DNA of 50,117 nucleotides from Bryobacterales bacterium (lineage in GTDB: Bacteria > Acidobacteriota > Terriglobia > Bryobacterales > Bryobacteraceae), in assembly GCA_009697455.1 (NCBI GenBank), contig SHUI01000004.1:1-50117 (forward strand), read 5' to 3'. Positions 9,872-18,584 of this stretch are shown piece after piece. The notes beneath the pieces are model-generated. The model made no database searches and was not told the DNA's origin. It saw only the letters and a list, made by a program, of their open reading frames with translations. The position numbers were made by a program, and so were the translations under genes. Position 1 is the first letter of the stretch. Every line of letters starts with the position of its first letter.

Positions 9872-11104
9872 CTATCTCATCCCCAGCAGAATGGCCCGCA
9901 CGCGTTCCGCCACCACTTTCTCCTCGCCCGGCTTCAAACACGCAGCAAAAATGCCCAACCCCGGCCAGGACGGCCGAAACTTCGTCATATCGGCCGCTAC
10001 AATTGACGGCTGGCCAGCCTTCAGGCGGTTGTTCACATCGGCTACCGTCAATCCCAATTGTTTTTCATCCCACTGAATTGAAAGCCTCGGCGAATGGCTG
10101 TAGTCGAGGTTTGTGATGAACTCAGTCTTCACCGTCGACACGCCCGCCACCTGCGCCGCAACCCGTTTCAGCATGGCCTCCTGCGTGCGCCGTTCGCCCT
10201 TCTCATCTCGCTTCAACGCGACTTCAACAGCAGTTAACAAACCGGCGATCTCCTCTTTACCAACCTTCGCAATCCGCGCGAAAAGATTGTACGGAGCGCT
10301 ATTTGCATACGCGGCTTCAACAAGGTTCCTGCGCCCCAGTAGCAGTCCGGAACACTGGGGCCCGCGCAGATTCTTTCCACCGCTAAAAGCCACGAGGTCC
10401 GCACCCATCTTCAGGAACTTCTTCAAGTTCGAGGCCGGGGGAATTTCGGCAGCCGCATCCAGAATCAGCGGTAACCCGGCCTTGTGAGCAATCGCGATCA
10501 TCTCCTCCAACTCCAGCTTGTGGCCCTCGGAGTTATGGCTCAATACCATTCCTAAGGCCGCCGTCCGCGGACCGATAGCCGCGCGAATCTCGTCCGCGGT
10601 CTCGGCTGGAATCACCTTGGTTCCAATCATCCGCCAGTTTTGATCGTACGGATTGCCTGGCCCCGTATGCGCCTTCTGCATTACGATCTCGGTTTTCGAG
10701 TCCGTCAATTCCGGCAGCCGCCTGATCTTCGACAGATCGCCGCCCACGGTCACTGCGCAGGTTGCGAGGCAGATTGCGCAGGACGCGCCGGCCGTTACAA
10801 ATCCGGCCTCGGCGCCGGTCAGTTCCGCCAGCCTCTCCCCAACTCTCTTCTGCAGATCGTGAATCCCCACAAAGTGTTGAGACGCGTCGTCCATGGCGCG
10901 CTTCACCTCGGGATCCATTAGCGTTCCGCCAAGCGTCGTCAAAGTGCCGTAGGCATTGATGAACGTCTGCACGCCAAGCTTCTTGTAGATGGATTCGGGC
11001 GCCTTCGCAGGTACGGGTGCGGCGAATGCCGTCCCGCCGGCCAACGGCAGGACCAGCCCGGACTGCAACAAGCGGCGGCGGTTCAACTCGGCATTCTTCT
11101 TCAT
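9872..11104 (-). CDS. Tat-exported SelA-like PLP-dependent enzyme
   Basis: The 410-residue protein belongs to the SelA/DgaE-like PLP family (fold type I). The N-terminus carries a twin-arginine-type signal (NRRRLLQSG, hydrophobic stretch, then AFAAP), so export to the periplasm is likely, which is unusual for a PLP enzyme. The catalytic block FSGGKNLRGPQ contains the expected Schiff-base Lys244. Other family blocks are INAYGTLTTLGG near residue 48 and AEAGFVTAGASCA near residue 97. It is probably not selenocysteine synthase: there is no selenium gene nearby, and members of this subgroup act as lyases or aminotransferases on small sugar or amino-acid substrates. The TonB receptor lies next downstream, so uptake and processing could be linked, but that is inference. 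Confidence 0.8.
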   Translation of the reverse strand: MKKNAELNRRRLLQSGLVLPLAGGTAFAAPVPAKAPESIYKKLGVQTFINAYGTLTTLGGTLMDPEVKRAMDDASQHFVGIHDLQKRVGERLAELTGAEAGFVTAGASCAICLATCAVTVGGDLSKIRRLPELTDSKTEIVMQKAHTGPGNPYDQNWRMIGTKVIPAETADEIRAAIGPRTAALGMVLSHNSEGHKLELEEMIAIAHKAGLPLILDAAAEIPPASNLKKFLKMGADLVAFSGGKNLRGPQCSGLLLGRRNLVEAAYANSAPYNLFARIAKVGKEEIAGLLTAVEVALKRDEKGERRTQEAMLKRVAAQVAGVSTVKTEFITNLDYSHSPRLSIQWDEKQLGLTVADVNNRLKAGQPSIVAADMTKFRPSWPGLGIFAACLKPGEEKVVAERVRAILLGMR

Positions 11105-11574
11105 GATGTTTTCGCTCGAAGCAGAATCTTATCAAAGATTGAGTCGTTACTAAACTGAAGCCCGTCAGGAAATAACTGTTCCAAGTCGGTCTAGTTGAGC
11201 GGGGACTTCGATCGCTACTGGGCCTTCCACATCGCAAGAGACCAGCAGCGCCTTCATCCCGGCCACTGGAGCGTCGTCCTAAAGTAGCCACACCCAATTG
11301 GAACCGATGCTGTTTGCGGTGAAACCAGGGGACCCGTGGAATTTGTCCGCCGTATTCATCTTCTTGATAGGCGTTTCGCTCGGGGCCGCGTGGCAGCCCT
11401 CGCACCGCGCGGCCAACCTGGACCCCGCGCGGGCGCTGGGGCACGATTGAGTGTATGTTGCGCGCAAGTCGAGGGACGCGCGCTGCATGGTCCTAACGAT
11501 TGTGGCGGATAGATGATGGTAGACTCCGGCCTGCGCCGCCGGTGACGTGATAGGATGAGCCTCAGGCAGAATCG
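11105..11574. other. Intergenic region with a small CxxCH-containing ORF
   Basis: This 470-bp gap separates the divergent SelA-like and kinase-like genes. On the minus strand, 11279-11488 encodes 69 residues with CEGCH, a c-type heme-attachment motif, followed by PIKKMNTADKFHGSPGF. It has no signal peptide and no recognisable start, so it could be a remnant of a small cytochrome or a chance ORF. Both flanking genes must be transcribed from promoters inside this gap. Confidence 0.3.
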
Positions 11575-13242
11575 ATGACGGCTCAGGAAGGCATCCTCAC
11601 GGCGCTGTTCGCGGCCGCTTGCGCCGCGTGGCTGGCGCGGGAAAGGCAGGCGCGCGCGGAGCGCCGCAATGTGCGCGGAATGTTCGGGCTCGGCGAAGCG
11701 ATCCTGAGTGCCTCATCTCCGCGGGAAATTCTTAGCCGCGTGGCGTGCGTGATCCCCGAAGTCCTGGGTAAAGTCGAAGTCCGTCTTTATCTTCACGACC
11801 GTCCGATGCGTAGCCTCGACCGGATTCTGAACAATCCTGATGACGAGGGCGAATCGATTTCGATCGAGTCGCCGCGCGGCATGGTCCAGCGAGGCGTCGT
11901 CGAGTGTTTCAAGAACAGGGCCCTGCTGGAGATTCGGGATACGCTTCTCAGCCCGTTCGCCGAGGACGATTCGCAACTGGTGGAACTGATGCCGCCGCGA
12001 GCGCTGCTGTTCGTGCCCATGTTCGCGCTGGAAGACGTCATCGGCGTGCTCGAGATTCGGGACAGCCACCGCACCAGAACTTTCTGCCCGGACGGCGGTG
12101 CCGTAGCCCAGCATTTGGCGAATCAGATGGCGCTGGCGATCCGTTTGCTGCGTCAGCACTCGATGCAGGAGAAACTTTCGAGAACGGAGAAACTGGCGGC
12201 CGTGGGCAGGCTCGTTGCGGGGGTCGTGAACGACCTTCAGGACCCGCTGTGTGAAATTTCCCGCATGGCTGAACGCGCGCTGCGGGATAGCGATGGATCT
12301 GACGCGGAGCTTCGACGGATGGCGAAAGAGGCGCGCAAGGCCCATGGAATCGTAACCAGACTGGTTGCCTTCGCGCGCGCCGGGCAGGACGAATCGCGAC
12401 CAGTAGAAATCAACAGGGTGTTGCGCGGCCTCGCCGAATACCGGGACCAGGACTGGATCGCCCGCGGAGTTCATGTCAATCTTGCGATCGGAGAGTACCC
12501 GTTGTACGTACTCGGCGCCGAAGGACAACTCGAACAAGTGCTCATGAATCTCCTGCTCTACGCGGAGCAAGTTCTCCCCGAAACTGATCCGAAATCAATC
12601 GGCATCCGTACCGCGTCGCTCGCGCACCGCGCCTTCATCGATATCGAGTTCAGTTGCGCCGGCGAAGGCAGCGATCCTTTCGCGGCGGGAGCGGAAGGCA
12701 GCGCGCTCGGTGTGTGCCGTAGCATCGTGGTGGGGCATGGTGGAGAAGTGACTCTCGCTCGGAAGGCGTCTGGCTTCTCGGCTTTCGAAGTAGTGCTGCC
12801 CTGCGCGCCGGAAGACGCCGTTTTGGCCATCGCTCCGTCTCACGAAGGAAAACCGGCGCCGCGCAGCCTGACAGCGCTTCTCATTGAACCTGACGAACTG
12901 GAGCAGGCGCGTCTGATGACGCTGCTGAGCGCGCGCGGCTACCGGGTGATACCGGTTCGCGGCGCTGACCAGGGCATCGACCTCGCGGAAAGGCTTCGCT
13001 TCGACGTCGCCTTCATATCGGCACGCTTGTCTGGCCGGAATTTCGAGGAAACGTATGCGACCATCCGCCCGCAGGTTAGCGCATTCGTACTGCTTGAGGA
13101 TGCCGAAAGCGCCGGCGCCGCGCTGAGCGTTGGAGTGGAAGGAAGATTTTTGCTGATGAAACCGGTCGAGGAGGACCGTCTCGATCACACCCTCGATGCG
13201 GTTGAAACTTATCTGCGTCAGTTGCCGGTGGCCCATGTTTAA
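11575..13242 (+). CDS. Degenerate GAF-histidine kinase-receiver protein
   Basis: The 555-residue product has the order TM helix (about 5-22), GAF domain (about 45-190), HisKA-like helix pair, HATPase-like region and a C-terminal receiver fold (about 430-555). The H-box reads LVAGVVNDLQDPL, where GVAHELNNPL-type sequences are usual, so the phospho-accepting His is Asn219. The N-box is NLLLYA instead of NLLxNA, and the G1 Asp is missing (SCAGEG). In the receiver the phospho-Asp is Ser482 (FISARLSG), though the conserved Lys in LLMKPV remains. It is therefore a likely pseudokinase plus pseudoreceiver that senses through GAF and signals by protein contact. It is followed 18 bp later by a small secreted protein, probably in one operon. 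Domain identity is firm; loss of activity is a reading of the motifs. Confidence 0.8.
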   Translation: MTAQEGILTALFAAACAAWLARERQARAERRNVRGMFGLGEAILSASSPREILSRVACVIPEVLGKVEVRLYLHDRPMRSLDRILNNPDDEGESISIESPRGMVQRGVVECFKNRALLEIRDTLLSPFAEDDSQLVELMPPRALLFVPMFALEDVIGVLEIRDSHRTRTFCPDGGAVAQHLANQMALAIRLLRQHSMQEKLSRTEKLAAVGRLVAGVVNDLQDPLCEISRMAERALRDSDGSDAELRRMAKEARKAHGIVTRLVAFARAGQDESRPVEINRVLRGLAEYRDQDWIARGVHVNLAIGEYPLYVLGAEGQLEQVLMNLLLYAEQVLPETDPKSIGIRTASLAHRAFIDIEFSCAGEGSDPFAAGAEGSALGVCRSIVVGHGGEVTLARKASGFSAFEVVLPCAPEDAVLAIAPSHEGKPAPRSLTALLIEPDELEQARLMTLLSARGYRVIPVRGADQGIDLAERLRFDVAFISARLSGRNFEETYATIRPQVSAFVLLEDAESAGAALSVGVEGRFLLMKPVEEDRLDHTLDAVETYLRQLPVAHV

Positions 13243-13260
13243 GGGACCGGGAGAAGTATC

Positions 13261-13743
13261 ATGAAACGCCGAATTGCCCTTTGTATTCTGTTTGCCTTGA
13301 TCGCTGCCGTACCGGGAAGAGCGGAGAAGTATTCAGGACCACGTCCGAAGAAGGCTGACGTTCCATACCTGTTGCACGGGGACGACTTGGCCGAAACCGA
13401 GTCGGCGGAAGCGCGGGAAGAGACGCGAAAAGACGACAAAGTTTACACAATTCAGGGTGCGAATTCGCCGGCTCGTACGCCGCTTGCGGGACCGATTTTT
13501 GTTCTCAAGACGGACAAGCTGGATGCGGCGCGTCTTGAGCTGTACCGGCTGGAATCGAAAAACGGCAGGCGAGAGGTGACGGTTTCGCGGAAGAAGAAGA
13601 ATGTGACACGCCCGCTTCGCCTCTCGGTCTCCCGTCTGGAGGAGGGTCTGTACCGGATTGAAGTGGACCAGAGCCTGGAAAATGGCGAGTACGCTTTAAC
13701 GCCATCGGAGTCGAACCAGAGTTTCTGCTTTCAGGTGTATTGA
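13261..13743 (+). CDS. Small secreted protein of unknown function
   Basis: I do not recognise this 160-residue protein. Residues 1-21 form a clear signal peptide (MKRRIALCILFALIAA, then GRAE), so it is exported. The mature part is charged and Lys/Arg/Glu-rich, and its second half looks beta-rich, with LYRIEVDQSLENGEYAL suggesting a small beta-sandwich. A GGGAG precedes the ATG closely. The gene starts 18 bp after the pseudokinase gene, so the two are probably co-transcribed. A weak hairpin followed by six T residues near 13766-13792 could end the transcript. Confidence 0.7.
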   Translation: MKRRIALCILFALIAAVPGRAEKYSGPRPKKADVPYLLHGDDLAETESAEAREETRKDDKVYTIQGANSPARTPLAGPIFVLKTDKLDAARLELYRLESKNGRREVTVSRKKKNVTRPLRLSVSRLEEGLYRIEVDQSLENGEYALTPSESNQSFCFQVY

Positions 13744-14005
13744 AGGGCCGTGGGAGGGTGCGGGAGCGCCGGTGGGCGCCTGCCGATTTTTTGCCGCGCC
13801 GCCGTCAGTTTTCGGCTTTCAATAGATCGCGCCGCTGTATGTACTGCTCCCCCCTGAGAGCGAACATCGCCTGCGGCTCGTCGGCCTCCAGCCGGTCGCC
13901 GGCGGCCTTCAGCTTGACCGACACCGAGTATTGGCCGCGCGCTCCATGCGCGCCAGGGCCACCGCAAATCGCTGAGTGGAGTGACGAGGTGAAAGGGATT
14001 CCCAA
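13744..14005. other. Intergenic region before the toxin-antitoxin pair
   Basis: About 260 bp with no convincing gene. GCGCC-GGTG-GGCGC at 13766-13779 is followed by TTTTTT at 13787-13792 and may be a weak terminator. A 66-residue minus-strand ORF (13805-14005) has protein-like composition (LKAAGDRLEADEPQAMFALR) but matches no family I know; it may be the tail of a lost gene. Confidence 0.35.
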
Positions 14006-14042
14006 TTGACTTAGTTCACTTAATAGTTCAAAATATAGTTGT
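14006..14042 (+). promoter_or_regulatory. Antitoxin promoter with three 12-bp-phased repeats
   Basis: TTGACT (14006-14011) and CAAAAT (14029-14034) are separated by 17 bp and form a good sigma-70-type promoter. The same stretch holds TAGTTCA at 14012, TAGTTCA at 14024 and TAGTTGT at 14036, three direct repeats with an exact 12-bp step. The last overlaps the antitoxin GTG at 14041. The predicted transcription start is at or next to that GTG, so the mRNA may be leaderless. The repeats are a natural candidate operator for autoregulation by the antitoxin. Confidence 0.5.
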
Positions 14043-14280
14043 GAATCGAGTCAATATCCATGACGCAAAAACCAATCTGTCGCGCTACTTGGCGGAACTG
14101 ACAGCCGGCGGGACATTGGTGATCTGCAACCGCAATCAACCCGTGGCGGAACTCCGGTCCCTTCGCAAAAAGGGGGTCCGTAAGCCGCGTATCGGTGTGG
14201 CTAAGGGCGAATTCGTGGTTCCAGGCTCGTTTTTCGAGCCCTTACCCGCCGAGATGATAAAAGCCTTCAGCGGCAAGTGA
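14041..14280 (+). CDS. Phd/YefM-type antitoxin
   Basis: A 79-residue antitoxin of the Phd/YefM type. The N-terminal block VNIHDAKTNLSRYLAEL is the dimerisation and DNA-binding part of the family, followed by VICNRNQPVAEL. The C-terminal half (KPRIGVAKGEFVVPGSF) would wrap around and neutralise the toxin. The start is GTG with no Shine-Dalgarno sequence but a promoter ending next to it, which fits a leaderless message. The PIN toxin gene follows with its own ATG 14 nt after this stop, so the two are co-transcribed. Confidence 0.88.
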   Translation: MNRVNIHDAKTNLSRYLAELTAGGTLVICNRNQPVAELRSLRKKGVRKPRIGVAKGEFVVPGSFFEPLPAEMIKAFSGK

Positions 14281-14294
14281 GGATTCCTCCCGCC

Positions 14295-14681
14295 ATGAAA
14301 TTTCTGGTGGACACCTGCACATTTCTCTGGATCGCTTCCGAATCGCCGCAGTTGAGCAAGACCGCCGCCGCGGTTTTTCTGGATCGGAACAACGAACACT
14401 ACCTCAGTTCCGCCTCTGCTTGGGAAATCGCCATCAAACATGCCGCAGGGCGCCTTCCCCTTCCTGGCAGGCCGGATTCTTATGTTCCGATGATCCGCGA
14501 AGCGAGCGGCATCGCCTCACTCGAAATCGATGAGGAATCCGCTCTCCACGCTGGAAGGCTGCCTGGGCTCCATTCAGATCCGTTTGACCGTATGTTGGTG
14601 GCGCAGGCAGTCGTCCATGGGATGACGATTCTTACGCCTGATCCGGAGATTCAACAGTATGCCGTGCGTGTCTTGTGGTGA
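14295..14681 (+). CDS. VapC-type PIN-domain toxin
   Basis: The 128-residue protein is a PIN-domain ribonuclease of the VapC/Sll0205-like group. Acidic active-site positions are Asp6 (LVDTCTFLW), Glu44 (SAWEIAIK), Asp98 (DPFDRMLVAQA) and Asp116 (TPDPEI), so the active site looks intact. I chose the ATG at 14295 because the family begins MKFLVDT; an upstream GTG at 14277 overlaps the antitoxin stop as GTGA and would add six residues. Such toxins cleave tRNA or rRNA when the labile antitoxin is lost. The pair is complete, unlike the VapC remnant at 45.6 kb. Confidence 0.9.
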   Translation: MKFLVDTCTFLWIASESPQLSKTAAAVFLDRNNEHYLSSASAWEIAIKHAAGRLPLPGRPDSYVPMIREASGIASLEIDEESALHAGRLPGLHSDPFDRMLVAQAVVHGMTILTPDPEIQQYAVRVLW

Positions 14682-15010
14682 GAGCGGTTGAGGTCTCACT
14701 CTATGAGTCACGGACCTACAATTATTTCTATTCCTGTCCCGATCGTCATTTGGCCGTTGTCCCGCCGATTTCCCCGGCCTGCCGTACCGTATCCTGTGCC
14801 CAGCATGCTCATGAACGCGATCGCCCGGGCACCCTGCAATCTCCTCGAAAGACAAAGGGTTTACTCTCTACGTCACCCCTCTCAAACTATTGACAAAACA
14901 CCACTTGAATAGGAAAGCACCGACCCGTGCGCGCGGCGGGCCTTTCCCGAGGCACACGCCCCGAACTCGCCGGACATGCTAAATTTAAGTATCACGCCCC
15001 TTTCCCAACC
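14682..15010. other. Intergenic region upstream of mazG
   Basis: About 330 bp with no gene I can support. TTGACA occurs at 14890 without a convincing partner -10. The 74-residue ORF at 14688-14912 has no family features. The mazG promoter is probably here. Confidence 0.3.
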
Positions 15011-15820
15011 ATGATAAACGGCGATACAGGCGAGAAGTTTCAGGCCCTCGTCGATCTGATGGCGCGCCTCCGTGCGCCGGACGGTTGCCCTTGGGATCGC
15101 GAGCAGACTTTCGACTCGATCAAGCCTTATCTCCTCGAAGAGACCTATGAGGTCATGGACGCTATCGACACCCGCGACTGGCCGTCCCTCGGGAGCGAAC
15201 TCGGCGACCTACTCCTCCAATCCGTCTTCTTCGCGCAGATGGCCTCCGAACAGGGTCTGTTCAACATCGGAGATTCCATCGACGCCATCAATCGGAAATT
15301 GGTGCGCCGCCATCCTCACGTTTTCGGAGAACAAACAGCTGAGACCGAAGCCGATGTCCGAAAGATCTGGAGCGAAGTGAAGGCCCAGGAGCGAAGCGAG
15401 GAGAAAGCTCGAAGCGACGAGAACAAGCCCGCATCTCTGCTCGCCTCGGTTCCCCGTTCCCTCCCCGCGCTCGTCGAAGCCCAGCAAATCAGTTCCCGCG
15501 CGGCCCAAACCGGATTCGACTGGGATTCGCCCGATCAGGTTGTCGACAAGCTGCACGAAGAACTGGCCGAGTTCAAGGAAGCAGCTCACAGCGGCACTCG
15601 CGAAGAAATCGAGGGCGAGTTGGGCGACCTTTTGTTCGTGCTCGTCAACCTCGCGCGGTTCGTGAAAGTCGATCCCGAACAGGCCCTTCGCAAAAGCAAC
15701 GCCAAATTCCGCGAGCGCTTCGGATACATCGAGCGAAAACTCGCGGAAACCGGGCGCGCGCCAAGGGACTCGACGATTACCGAGATGGAATCGCTCTGGC
15801 AGGAGGCGAAGAAGTCATGA
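15011..15820 (+). CDS. mazG: Nucleoside triphosphate pyrophosphohydrolase MazG
   Basis: MazG hydrolyses (d)NTPs to NMP and pyrophosphate, cleaning the nucleotide pool and affecting ppGpp levels. The 269-residue protein has two MazG helical domains. The first carries the signature CPWDREQTFDSIKPYLLEE with the metal-binding EETYE and GDLLLQ motifs; the second begins near QTGFDW and has EELAEFKEA and GELGDLLFVLVN. The Lys/Glu-rich linker between them (RSEEKARSDENK) is typical. I prefer ATG 15011 over the GTG at 14927 because the added residues are unconserved, though no clear Shine-Dalgarno precedes it. Its stop overlaps the next start (ATGA), so it heads a coupled operon. Confidence 0.93.
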   Translation: MINGDTGEKFQALVDLMARLRAPDGCPWDREQTFDSIKPYLLEETYEVMDAIDTRDWPSLGSELGDLLLQSVFFAQMASEQGLFNIGDSIDAINRKLVRRHPHVFGEQTAETEADVRKIWSEVKAQERSEEKARSDENKPASLLASVPRSLPALVEAQQISSRAAQTGFDWDSPDQVVDKLHEELAEFKEAAHSGTREEIEGELGDLLFVLVNLARFVKVDPEQALRKSNAKFRERFGYIERKLAETGRAPRDSTITEMESLWQEAKKS

Positions 15821-16572
15821 GCGCGAAACCGGAAATCGACATTCGGGCGCTGACGACGCACCGCGAGTTCGCGGAAGCCGTCGAGATCCAGCGTGAAATC
15901 TGGGGATTCGCCGACCTCGAACTGCTGCCCGTCCGCCTGTTCGTCGTTGCGACGAAGGTCGGCGGGCACGTCTTCGGCGCCTATCACCGCTCCCGCATGG
16001 TCGCTTTTCTCCTCGCGATTCCGGGTCTAAAGGGCGGCGACAGATTCTACCTTCACAGCCACATGCTCGGCGTGCTGAAGGAATACAACGACCTCGGCAT
16101 CGGCAGGATGCTGAAGCTCAAGCAGCGCGAAGACGCCATCTCGCGCGGCATCGAACTCGTCGAATGGACCTTCGATCCGCTCGAGCTCAAGAACGCGTTT
16201 TTCAATGTGGAACGGTTGGGCGCGATCATCCGCCGATACGTCGAAAACCAGTACGGTACAAGCACCAGCTTCCTGCACGGCGGCTTGCCCACCGATCGCT
16301 GCACCGCCGAATGGTGGGTTTCGAGCGAGCGGGTAAAGGCAGTCCTGGAAAACCGTCCGGTGACAACGCCGCCCATCGTGGAGCGCATCGCGGTTCCCGT
16401 TTCCATCGGCGGCCTCAAGACGGAGAACCCGAAAGAAGCGAAGAAGGTGCAGGAATACGTCCGCGAAAGCTTTATCTCAGGATTCCGCCGCGGCCTCGCG
16501 GTCGTGGCATTCGAGAGATCCGAAGAGTTCGGCACTTACCTGTTGGCGCCGCATGACGGTGAGAAAGCATGA
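15817..16572 (+). CDS. GNAT-fold acetyl/succinyltransferase partner of the racemase
   Basis: A 251-residue GNAT-fold protein of the COG3375 type. The core includes IQREIWGF, then SHMLGVLKEYNDLGIGRMLK, where the glycine-rich acyl-CoA loop is NDLGIGRML, and WTFDPLELKNAFFN. Relatives sit beside OSBS-like enolases, and in Bacillota a GNAT in this position N-succinylates D-amino acids so that the racemase and a desuccinylase can convert them to L-forms. Here it overlaps mazG upstream and the racemase downstream by 4 bp each. An N-succinyltransferase role is therefore likely but inferred from context. Confidence 0.8.
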   Translation: MSAKPEIDIRALTTHREFAEAVEIQREIWGFADLELLPVRLFVVATKVGGHVFGAYHRSRMVAFLLAIPGLKGGDRFYLHSHMLGVLKEYNDLGIGRMLKLKQREDAISRGIELVEWTFDPLELKNAFFNVERLGAIIRRYVENQYGTSTSFLHGGLPTDRCTAEWWVSSERVKAVLENRPVTTPPIVERIAVPVSIGGLKTENPKEAKKVQEYVRESFISGFRRGLAVVAFERSEEFGTYLLAPHDGEKA

Positions 16573-17681
16573 TCCTTGAACAAATCGTCCTGCGCCAGAT
16601 CCGCATGCCTCTGGTCCACTTCTTCGAAACCAGTTTCGGCCGCACGTACTCGCGCGACATCGTGCTGGTGGAAGTGCGCTCGGGCGGCGTCTCCGGCTGG
16701 GGTGAAGTGACGGCGGGCGAGAATCCGTTCTACAACGAGGAATGGACCGAATCCGCGTGGATGATCCTGCGCGATTACGCAGCGCCGCGAGTTCTCGGCG
16801 GATACGAACTAACTACTGCCTCCGATGCCGCGCCGCGCTTCGCGCACATCCGCGGCCACCGCATGGCCACCGGCGGACTCGAGGCCGCCATCTGGGATCT
16901 GGAAGCGCGCATGGCCGGAAAGCCGCTCTACCAGCACATCGGCGGGGGCGCGCGCCCTGAAATTCCCTGCGGAGTGTCGATCGGCATTCAGGATTCCGTC
17001 TCCCAGCTTCTCGAAAAAATCGAGATCGAACTCGCCGCCGGCTATCAGCGCATCAAAATGAAGATCAAGCCGGGCTGGGATGTGGACGTCATTCGTCAGG
17101 TCCGCGAGCGCTTCCCTTCCGTGCGCCTCATAGCGGACGCCAATTCCGCGTACACGCTCGCCGATGCGGATCACCTGAAGAAGTTGGACGAGTTTTACCT
17201 CATGATGATCGAACAGCCATTGAGCCACGACGACATCATCGACCACGGCGTGCTGCAATCGAAGCTCGATACGCCCATATGCCTCGATGAGTGCATCCGC
17301 TCCGCCCGTCATGCGGAGCAGGCCATCCGGCTGCACGCCTGCGGCATCATTAACATCAAGCTCGGCCGCGTCGGCGGCTTTCGCGAAGCCATCCGCGTGC
17401 ATGACGTCGCGCAGGCGGCGGGCATCCCCGTCTGGTGCGGCGGGATGCTCGAAGCTGGCATCGGACGCGCGCATAACGTGGCGCTTTCCACCCTTCCCGG
17501 CTTCACGCTGCCCGGAGACGTCTCGGCAAGCAAACGTTATTGGGCCAGGGATATCATCGCCCCGCCCGTCGAGACCACACCTTGGGGCACCATCAAGGTT
17601 CGCGAAGGCGCCGGCTTTGGCTACGAGATCGATCACGATTTCCTGGGCTCGATCGGGGTAAGAGAGGAGACCATCGGTTGA
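16569..17681 (+). CDS. o-Succinylbenzoate synthase / N-succinylamino acid racemase
   Basis: A 370-residue enolase-superfamily enzyme of the muconate-lactonising subgroup. All catalytic residues are present: the KxK pair Lys163/Lys165 (IKMKIKPG), metal ligands Asp190 (IADANS), Glu215 (IEQPL) and Asp240 (CLDEC), and the second Lys264 (NIKLGRVGG). This set supports OSBS (menaquinone synthesis) and N-succinylamino acid racemase activity, which often occur in one protein. No other men gene is in the window, and the overlapping GNAT gene points to the racemase pathway. ATGA overlap upstream; its TGA overlaps the TTG start of the EamA gene, so translation is probably coupled. Confidence 0.9.
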   Translation: MILEQIVLRQIRMPLVHFFETSFGRTYSRDIVLVEVRSGGVSGWGEVTAGENPFYNEEWTESAWMILRDYAAPRVLGGYELTTASDAAPRFAHIRGHRMATGGLEAAIWDLEARMAGKPLYQHIGGGARPEIPCGVSIGIQDSVSQLLEKIEIELAAGYQRIKMKIKPGWDVDVIRQVRERFPSVRLIADANSAYTLADADHLKKLDEFYLMMIEQPLSHDDIIDHGVLQSKLDTPICLDECIRSARHAEQAIRLHACGIINIKLGRVGGFREAIRVHDVAQAAGIPVWCGGMLEAGIGRAHNVALSTLPGFTLPGDVSASKRYWARDIIAPPVETTPWGTIKVREGAGFGYEIDHDFLGSIGVREETIG

Positions 17682-18583
17682 AATCCGGTTTGAAGCCAGA
17701 TGCCAAAGCCGGCGCGCTTCTCTACTTCCTGATCGCGGTGATGGTGCTGCTCTGGTCTGCCAATTTCATCATCGGTAAGATCGCGCTCCGCCAGTTTCCG
17801 CCGCTTATCCTGGGCGGCTTGCGAGTCACTTTCGCGGGGCTTTTCATCCTGCCCCTTTATCTGCGTCAGTCGTGGCGCGAGGGCACGGCAGGGCACTGGG
17901 CGGACGCTCCGCTGCTGCTCCTGCTCGGCGTCATGGGAGTCGCGCTGAATCAATTTCTCTTCGTGCTCGGACTCAGCCAAACTACGGTCGCTCACTCCGC
18001 TATTATTATCGGACTCACGCCCATCTTCGTTCTGTTGATTGCCGCCGCGATGAAGCAGGAACGGATCACCGCGCGGCGGGCTGCCGGGATGGTGGTCGCT
18101 CTGGCAGGCGTCGCAATCCTGAATAGCGCCACGCAAACTGGCGGCGGTGGCCGATCCACGGCTACGGGGGACATCTTTATCATTTTTGCGGCGATTACGT
18201 TCGCCTGGTTTACCGTTGTGGGTAAGGGCGTGACTCACCGGCAGAACTCGATTACCGTGAACACGTTCGCCTACGTGGGCGCGGCGATCGCGTTCGCTCC
18301 GGTGATCTTTTGGCAGTCCCGCAGTTTCGATTTCCGTGAAGTAACCACCATGGGCTGGATTACAGTGGCTTACATGGCGCTGTTTCCGTCCGTCATCTGC
18401 TACCTGATCTACTATTGGGCGTTAACGAAAATTTCCGCGTCGAAACTGTCGGCGTTCACCTATTTCCAGCCGCTGCTCACCACGCTGATGGGTATGGCGG
18501 TGCTGGGCGAGCACATGACACCGCATCTAGTCGCCGGCGGAACCGTTATCTTCGGCGGCGTGTATTTGGCGGAGCGGAGTTAG
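17678..18583 (+). CDS. EamA/DMT-superfamily transporter
   Basis: A drug/metabolite-superfamily permease of about 301 residues with ten predicted helices in two EamA repeats. The first repeat begins LLYFLIAVMVLLWSANFIIGK; the second contains GDIFIIFAAITFAWFTVVGKG and ends with PLLTTLMGMAVLGE, the usual DMT signature. I place the start at TTG 17678, which overlaps the racemase stop and has GGAG about 10 nt upstream; the ORF-track start at 17540 lies inside the racemase gene and gives an unlikely Arg-rich leader. Family members export amino acids and other metabolites, which would suit the racemase context. Confidence 0.88.
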   Translation: MKSGLKPDAKAGALLYFLIAVMVLLWSANFIIGKIALRQFPPLILGGLRVTFAGLFILPLYLRQSWREGTAGHWADAPLLLLLGVMGVALNQFLFVLGLSQTTVAHSAIIIGLTPIFVLLIAAAMKQERITARRAAGMVVALAGVAILNSATQTGGGGRSTATGDIFIIFAAITFAWFTVVGKGVTHRQNSITVNTFAYVGAAIAFAPVIFWQSRSFDFREVTTMGWITVAYMALFPSVICYLIYYWALTKISASKLSAFTYFQPLLTTLMGMAVLGEHMTPHLVAGGTVIFGGVYLAERS

Positions 18584-18584
18584 C

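Noticed and set aside
10533-11444. 303-aa minus-strand ORF across the start of the SelA-like gene
   Set aside because: Out-of-frame overlap with a conserved PLP enzyme and Arg-rich composition without motifs.
13805-14005. 66-aa minus-strand ORF with protein-like composition
   Set aside because: No family, no start signal and too short; only mentioned in the intergenic entry.
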